Assembly: GCF_001426485.1 (NCBI RefSeq)
Contig: NZ_LMET01000001.1
Coordinates: 724,676 to 788,675 of the forward strand
Direction: 5' to 3'
Length of the DNA: 64,000 bases
DNA from: Aeromicrobium sp. Root472D3
GTDB lineage: Bacteria; Actinomycetota; Actinomycetes; Propionibacteriales; Nocardioidaceae
Position numbers and translations under genes: made by a program. Position 1 is the first letter of the stretch, and each line of letters starts with the position of its first letter. The notes beneath the pieces were generated by a model that saw only the letters and a list, made by a program, of their open reading frames with translations, did no database searches and was not told the DNA's origin. Positions 59,377 through 64,000 of the stretch are shown here, in pieces.

Positions 59377-59973
59377 GTGTATGACGGCGTGATCCAGGAT
59401 CTGATCGATGAGCTCGGGCAGCTGCCCGGCATCGGTCCCAAGAGCGCGCAGCGGATCGCCTTCCACCTGCTCGACGCCGATCCCGAGGACGTCCGCCGCT
59501 TCGCCGCGACGCTCGTCGAGGTCAAGTCGAAGGTGCACTTCTGCTCGATCTGCGGCAACGTCACGGTCGACGCCGAGTGCCGCATCTGCGCCGACCCGCG
59601 CCGCGACCTGAGCGTCCTGTGCGTCGTCGAGGAGTCCAAGGACGTCATCGCGATCGAGCGCACCCGCGAGTTCCGCGGCCGCTACCACGTGCTGGGCGGG
59701 GCGATCTCGCCGATCGCGGGCGTCGGTCCCGACCAGCTGCGCATCAAGGAGCTGCTGCAGCGCCTGCAGGACGGCGCCGTCACCGAGGTCATCATCGCGA
59801 CGGACCCGAACCTCGAGGGCGAGGCCACCGCGACGTACCTGATCCGCATGCTGTCGCCGTACGGCCTGCGCGTCAGCAAGCTCGCCAGCGGCCTGCCCGT
59901 CGGCGGCGACCTCGAGTACGCCGACGAGCTCACGCTGGGTCGCGCGTTCGAGGGTCGCACGACGATCGGTTGA
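59377..59973 (+). CDS. recR: recombination protein RecR
   Basis: A 198-aa ring-forming recombination mediator that loads RecA with RecO. It has the N-terminal helix-hairpin-helix ([20 protein letters not shown]), the zinc finger [16 protein letters not shown] and the Toprim domain ([12 protein letters not shown]...[13 protein letters not shown]). GTG 59377 gives the standard start [13 protein letters not shown]; the TTG at 59368 is less likely. It usually stands with dnaX and ybaB; here ybaB is not in view. Confidence 0.97.
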   Translation: MYDGVIQDLIDELGQLPGIGPKSAQRIAFHLLDADPEDVRRFAATLVEVKSKVHFCSICGNVTVDAECRICADPRRDLSVLCVVEESKDVIAIERTREFRGRYHVLGGAISPIAGVGPDQLRIKELLQRLQDGAVTEVIIATDPNLEGEATATYLIRMLSPYGLRVSKLASGLPVGGDLEYADELTLGRAFEGRTTIG

Positions 59974-60054
59974 GCGGGCGGCGCGTCCGGACGCTCTGGT
60001 AGCGTCCTGGCACCGGCGGCTGACAGGCAGTCGCCAATGGATCCGGGGGATCAC

Positions 60055-60489
60055 ATGACGACTCGTTCACGCATGGGCGGCCTCGCCCTGGCACTCACGC
60101 TGTCGCTGACCGGCACGCTCGCCGCCTGCGGTGGCAGCGACGACGACAGCGCCGCGTCCGACCCGACCTCGTCGGCCGCGCCGACGGCCGAGGCGGAGAC
60201 GACGACGCCCGAGCCGACGGCCGACTCCGGTGGCGACGCCGCGGGCAAGCCCAGCCGCGACGACGTCATCGCGGGCTACACGAAGGTCATCACGGGCACG
60301 GCGGGGGCCAACCTGCCCGACGACATCGTCAAGCAGGTCGTGACGTGCTTCGTCGACGAGCTCTACGAGCCGGCGTCGGCGCAGACGCTGCAGGCCATCG
60401 CGGACGCCGACCCGTCCGGTGTCGACCCGGCCGACGCCCAGCTGTTCGGCGACGCCTCGACGACCTGCACCGCCAAGATCACCGGCTGA
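60055..60489 (+). CDS. small secreted lipoprotein
   Basis: A 144-aa protein. A signal peptide ends in lipobox LAAC (near 24), followed by a Ser/Asp/Thr/Pro-rich tether (to about 70) and a small globular domain (SRDDVIAGYTKVITGTAGANLPDDIVKQVVTCFVDELY... TTCTAKITG) with two Cys that may form a disulfide. ATG 60055 has GGGGGA upstream; ATG 60037 is an alternative. Function unknown; the globular part resembles small periplasmic-type domains of actinobacterial lipoproteins. Confidence 0.8.
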   Translation: MTTRSRMGGLALALTLSLTGTLAACGGSDDDSAASDPTSSAAPTAEAETTTPEPTADSGGDAAGKPSRDDVIAGYTKVITGTAGANLPDDIVKQVVTCFVDELYEPASAQTLQAIADADPSGVDPADAQLFGDASTTCTAKITG

Positions 60490-60508
60490 CGCGGGCCGCG
60501 GCGAAGCG

Positions 60509-60539
60509 GCCGGCCGGGCGCGACGGGCGTCCGGCCGGC
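60509..60539 (+). terminator. hairpin after the lipoprotein gene
   Basis: GCCGGCCGG (60509-60517) pairs with CCGGCCGGC (60531-60539), loop 13 nt. Confidence 0.5.
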
Positions 60540-60542
60540 TGC

Positions 60543-60558
60543 ATACCCGCGGTATCGT
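60543..60558 (+). promoter_or_regulatory. LysR-gene promoter with ATACC-CGC-GGTAT palindrome
   Basis: ATACC (60543-60547) and GGTAT (60551-60555) are perfect arms; the -10 box TATCGT (60553-60558) overlaps them and ends 6 nt before ATG 60565. Likely autoregulatory site of the LysR protein. Confidence 0.5.
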
Positions 60559-60564
60559 GAGCCG

Positions 60565-61557
60565 ATGGAGCTCGAGCTTCGGCACCTCAAGGTCGTGTGC
60601 GCCCTCGCCGACGAGGGCAGCGTCACGAAGGCCGCCGCGAGCCTCGGCCTGGCCCAGCCCGCACTGAGCGCCCAGCTCGGCCGCATCGAGAAGTCGCTCG
60701 GCGGTCCGCTGTTCGAGCGCGACCACCGCGGCGTCCGGTCGACGGCCCTGGGCGATCTCGTGCTGGCGCGCGCCAGGGTCATGCTGCCGGCGATGTCGGG
60801 GCTCAAGGAGGAGGCCGCCCGCCTGGCCAGCCACGAGGAGCGCGACCCCGGCACGCCGACGCACCTGACCCTCGGGGCCTCCACGAGCGTCGTGCTGGGC
60901 CGGCTGATCCGCTCGTTGGCGCTCGAGCACCCCGACGTGCACGTGTCGACGCGCGCCTCGTGGTCGAGCGACGAGCTCGCCGAGGGCGTGGTCGACGGAC
61001 GCGTCGACGTCGCGGTCGTCGGTGTCTGCGCCGACGCCCCGCCGCCGACCCGCCACGGCCTGACGTGGCGCACCGTGACGACCGACCCCGTGTTCGTGCT
61101 GCTCCCGGAGCACCACCGCCTCGCCGGCCGCGACGAGGTCGCGCTGGCCGACCTGGCCGACGAGGACTGGGCCGCGATCCCCGTCGACGGCTGCTTCACG
61201 GGCTGCTTCGCGGCCGCCTGCGCCCGGGCGGGCTTCACCCCGCGCACGCTCTACGAGGCCGACGCGGCCAGCTGCATCGACCTCGTCGCCTCGGGTCTGG
61301 CCGTCGCGCTGTGCCAGCCGACGCGCGAGGTCCCGGGTCTCGTGACGGTGCCGGTGGCCGACGCACCGCTGCGCTGGAACCACCTCGTCGGGTGGCACGC
61401 GGACGCCGCCGTGGCCCCGTTCGCCGACGAGATCGTCCGTCTGACGTCCGACGCCTTCGCCGAGATGATCGCCGAGAGCCCCGTGTACTCCTCGTGGTTG
61501 CGGGGCAGATCGGGCTTCGGCGTGCTACCGGCGGCGGCGATCACGCCGACGGTATGA
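60565..61557 (+). CDS. LysR-family transcriptional regulator
   Basis: A 330-aa regulator. The winged helix-turn-helix is at 3-62 (LRHLKVVCALADEGSVTKAAASLGLAQPALSAQLGRIEKSLG with FERDHRG wing), and the effector-binding domain covers about 95-300. It stands alone, followed by a secreted protease gene. Two GGTATG direct repeats lie at its 3' end, upstream of the protease promoter, so the protease may be a target. Effector unknown. Confidence 0.9.
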   Translation: MELELRHLKVVCALADEGSVTKAAASLGLAQPALSAQLGRIEKSLGGPLFERDHRGVRSTALGDLVLARARVMLPAMSGLKEEAARLASHEERDPGTPTHLTLGASTSVVLGRLIRSLALEHPDVHVSTRASWSSDELAEGVVDGRVDVAVVGVCADAPPPTRHGLTWRTVTTDPVFVLLPEHHRLAGRDEVALADLADEDWAAIPVDGCFTGCFAAACARAGFTPRTLYEADAASCIDLVASGLAVALCQPTREVPGLVTVPVADAPLRWNHLVGWHADAAVAPFADEIVRLTSDAFAEMIAESPVYSSWLRGRSGFGVLPAAAITPTV

Positions 61558-61570
61558 CGCGATTGGTATG
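61551..61570 (+). promoter_or_regulatory. direct GGTATG repeats upstream of the protease promoter
   Basis: GGTATG at 61551-61556 and 61565-61570, 14 bp apart, match the GGTAT half-site at the LysR promoter. They lie 24-43 bp before TAGGTT (61594-61599), the likely -10 box of the protease gene. Confidence 0.4.
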
Positions 61571-61605
61571 TCCCCGCACGCCGTCCCCGGCACTAGGTTT
61601 CTGGC

Positions 61606-61622
61606 ATCCCCTCGGGGGGGAT
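61606..61622 (+). promoter_or_regulatory. 5'-end hairpin of the protease mRNA
   Basis: ATCCCC (61606-61611) pairs with GGGGAT (61617-61622), loop TCGGG, at the predicted transcript start, 26 nt before ATG 61648. It may stabilise the mRNA. Confidence 0.35.
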
Positions 61623-61647
61623 CAGGACGACGACAGAGGGGGACGAC

Positions 61648-62766
61648 ATGGAACGACGGGTGCGGATGATGACGGGGGCGGCAGCCCTCGTGGCCGGAGC
61701 GGCCGCGGTGTTCGGGCAGCAGGCGGTGGCGTCCGAGCCGGACGCCGGACAGCAGGTCGACCGGACGTCGATGGCCGGTGCGATGCAGCGCGACCTCGGC
61801 CTCAGCGCATCGCAGGTGGAGGCGCGGCTCACGGCCGAGAAGCAGGCCGCGCAGGCCGAGGAGCGGGCGCGCCGACAGCTCGGGCAGGGTTTCGGCGGCG
61901 CCTGGTTCGATGCCGCGAGCGGCCGCCTCGTGGTCGGCGCGACGGGTGACGCGGCATCGACGATGCGGTCGTCGTCGGCCACCGAGGTGCGGCAGGTCGC
62001 CCGGTCCGAGCAGCAGCTGACCGCCTACCAGGCCAGGCTCGACGCGGCCAAGGCCAGCGCGCCCGACACCGTGCCGGGCTGGTACGTCGACGTCACGACC
62101 AACACCGTCGTCGTGCAGACGCGCGAGTCGGGCGTGCGCCGCGCCGAGGCGTTCGCGAGGAAGGCCGGCGTGCCGGCCGGTGCCGTGACGGTCCAGGTGA
62201 CGTCGGAGGCGCCCCGTCCGCTCGACGTCGTGGGCGGCAACGCCTACTACATCGGCGGCTCGCGCTGCTCGATCGGCTTCGCCGTCACCGGAGGATTCGT
62301 GACGGCCGGCCACTGCGGCAGCCGCGGCGACACCACGAGCTCGCCGAGCGGCACGTTCGCCGGCTCGAGCTTCCCGGGCAACGACTACGCCTACGTGCAG
62401 ACACCGGGCCAGGCGCTGATCGGTGCGGTCAACAACTACGCCGGCGGCACGGTGCGCGTGCAGGGATCGTCCGACGCCCCGGTCGGCTCGTCGATCTGCC
62501 GCTCGGGGTCGACGACGGGGTGGCGCTGCGGCACGATCCAGGCGCGCAACGCCTCGGTGACGTACGTCGAGGGCACGATCACGGGGCTCATCCGCACCAG
62601 CGCCTGTGCCGAGCCGGGTGACTCGGGCGGATCGGCCATCTCGGGCACGCAGGCCCAGGGCGTGACGTCGGGCGGTTCGGGCAACTGCAGCAGCGGTGGC
62701 ACGACGTACTTCCAGCCCGTCAACGAGATCCTCAACGCCTACGGGGTGAGCCTGGTCACGAGCTGA
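61648..62766 (+). CDS. secreted S1-family serine protease (streptogrisin/alpha-lytic type)
   Basis: A 372-aa preproenzyme. Signal peptide (about 1-29, ending near AVASEP); pro-region (about 30-195) with the alpha-lytic-type MQRDLGLSASQVEARL and GWYVDVTTNTVVV; mature protease from about 196 (DVVGGNAYYIGG). Catalytic His in TAGHCG, Asp in NDYAYV and Ser in EPGDSGGS, with paired Cys around the His and Ser. It should fold with help of the pro-region and cut proteins outside the cell. The ribosome site GAGGGGG precedes ATG 61648. Confidence 0.93.
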   Translation: MERRVRMMTGAAALVAGAAAVFGQQAVASEPDAGQQVDRTSMAGAMQRDLGLSASQVEARLTAEKQAAQAEERARRQLGQGFGGAWFDAASGRLVVGATGDAASTMRSSSATEVRQVARSEQQLTAYQARLDAAKASAPDTVPGWYVDVTTNTVVVQTRESGVRRAEAFARKAGVPAGAVTVQVTSEAPRPLDVVGGNAYYIGGSRCSIGFAVTGGFVTAGHCGSRGDTTSSPSGTFAGSSFPGNDYAYVQTPGQALIGAVNNYAGGTVRVQGSSDAPVGSSICRSGSTTGWRCGTIQARNASVTYVEGTITGLIRTSACAEPGDSGGSAISGTQAQGVTSGGSGNCSSGGTTYFQPVNEILNAYGVSLVTS

Positions 62767-62785
62767 TCCGGACGGCTTCCGAGAC

Positions 62786-62824
62786 GACGCTGCGCGACCG
62801 CTAGACTTGCGGTCGCGCAGCGTC
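62786..62824 (+). promoter_or_regulatory. perfect 16-bp hairpin with the lysC -10 box in its loop
   Basis: GACGCTGCGCGACCGC (62786-62801) and GCGGTCGCGCAGCGTC (62809-62824) are perfect complements around TAGACTT; TAGACT (62802-62807) fits a -10 box. It lies 20 nt after the protease stop and 36 nt before the lysC GTG. It may be a terminator, an operator, or both. Confidence 0.6.
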
Positions 62825-62859
62825 GCGCGTCCGTACGTCTCCACAGGTAGGGATGAACC

Positions 62860-64000
<1,141 letters not shown>

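Overview
The window is one strand-mixed stretch of chromosome from a very GC-rich actinobacterium. Family-level features point to the Propionibacteriales (Nocardioidaceae): a upp / deaminase-associated protein / tadA cluster, a membrane desaturase with its 2Fe-2S reductase as in mycobacteria, ThrE-type exporter, small SRP RNA, and the dnaX-recR-lysC order. An Aeromicrobium-like genus is my inference. I see no prophage, transposase, integrase or CRISPR array; this looks like core and near-core chromosome.

Layout. 1-9.2 kb: uracil salvage (upp), tRNA editing (tadA), a run of redox genes (quinone reductase, two luciferase-like flavin monooxygenases, FMN reductase, SDR), a GNAT protein and a kinase. 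9.3-13.6 kb: tRNA-Ser(CGA), two small membrane proteins, glutaryl-CoA dehydrogenase overlapping a membrane EAL phosphodiesterase with a degenerate GGDEF. 13.7-24.5 kb: old yellow enzyme, Lys/Pro/Ala-rich protein, a CapA-M15 wall-enzyme fusion, an adenylate cyclase, acyl-CoA synthetase, two aldo/keto reductases, a secreted GH16 glycosidase and a lipoate-ligase-like protein. 24.4-27.2 kb: desaturase operon. 27.3-34.3 kb: C-S lyase, a membrane diguanylate cyclase, CsbD, acyltransferase/esterase pair, K+/H+ antiporter, LytR-C protein. 34.3-42.8 kb: HerA-like ATPase, PAP2 phosphatase behind a structured leader, envelope glycan genes, tRNA-Ser(GGA), SRP RNA, methyltransferase, lipase. 42.8-48.0 kb: LolA-like protein plus ABC exporter, then a heteromeric acyl-CoA dehydrogenase pair. 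48.1-64.0 kb: ThrE, hydrolase, spermidine-synthase-like protein, dnaX, a three-domain p-aminobenzoate synthase, an amidohydrolase-TetR pair, recR, a lipoprotein, LysR, a secreted S1 protease and the start of lysC (cut by the window edge).

Themes. Many genes overlap by a GTGA or ATGA, so translational coupling is common. At least eleven starts have a TAnnnT-like -10 box exactly 6 nt before the start codon, the layout expected for leaderless mRNAs. Convergent genes often share hairpins or even stop codons. The most unusual items are a single-chain PabB-PabC-PabA protein, a pseudoknot-capable 5' leader before the PAP2 gene, a 24-bp perfect TetR-type operator sitting between -35 and -10 boxes, a 78-bp dispersed hairpin repeat found twice, an interleaved inverted-repeat element at 45.6 kb and a 16-bp perfect hairpin whose loop carries the putative lysC -10 box. 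All functional calls rest on reading motifs; no database search was possible.
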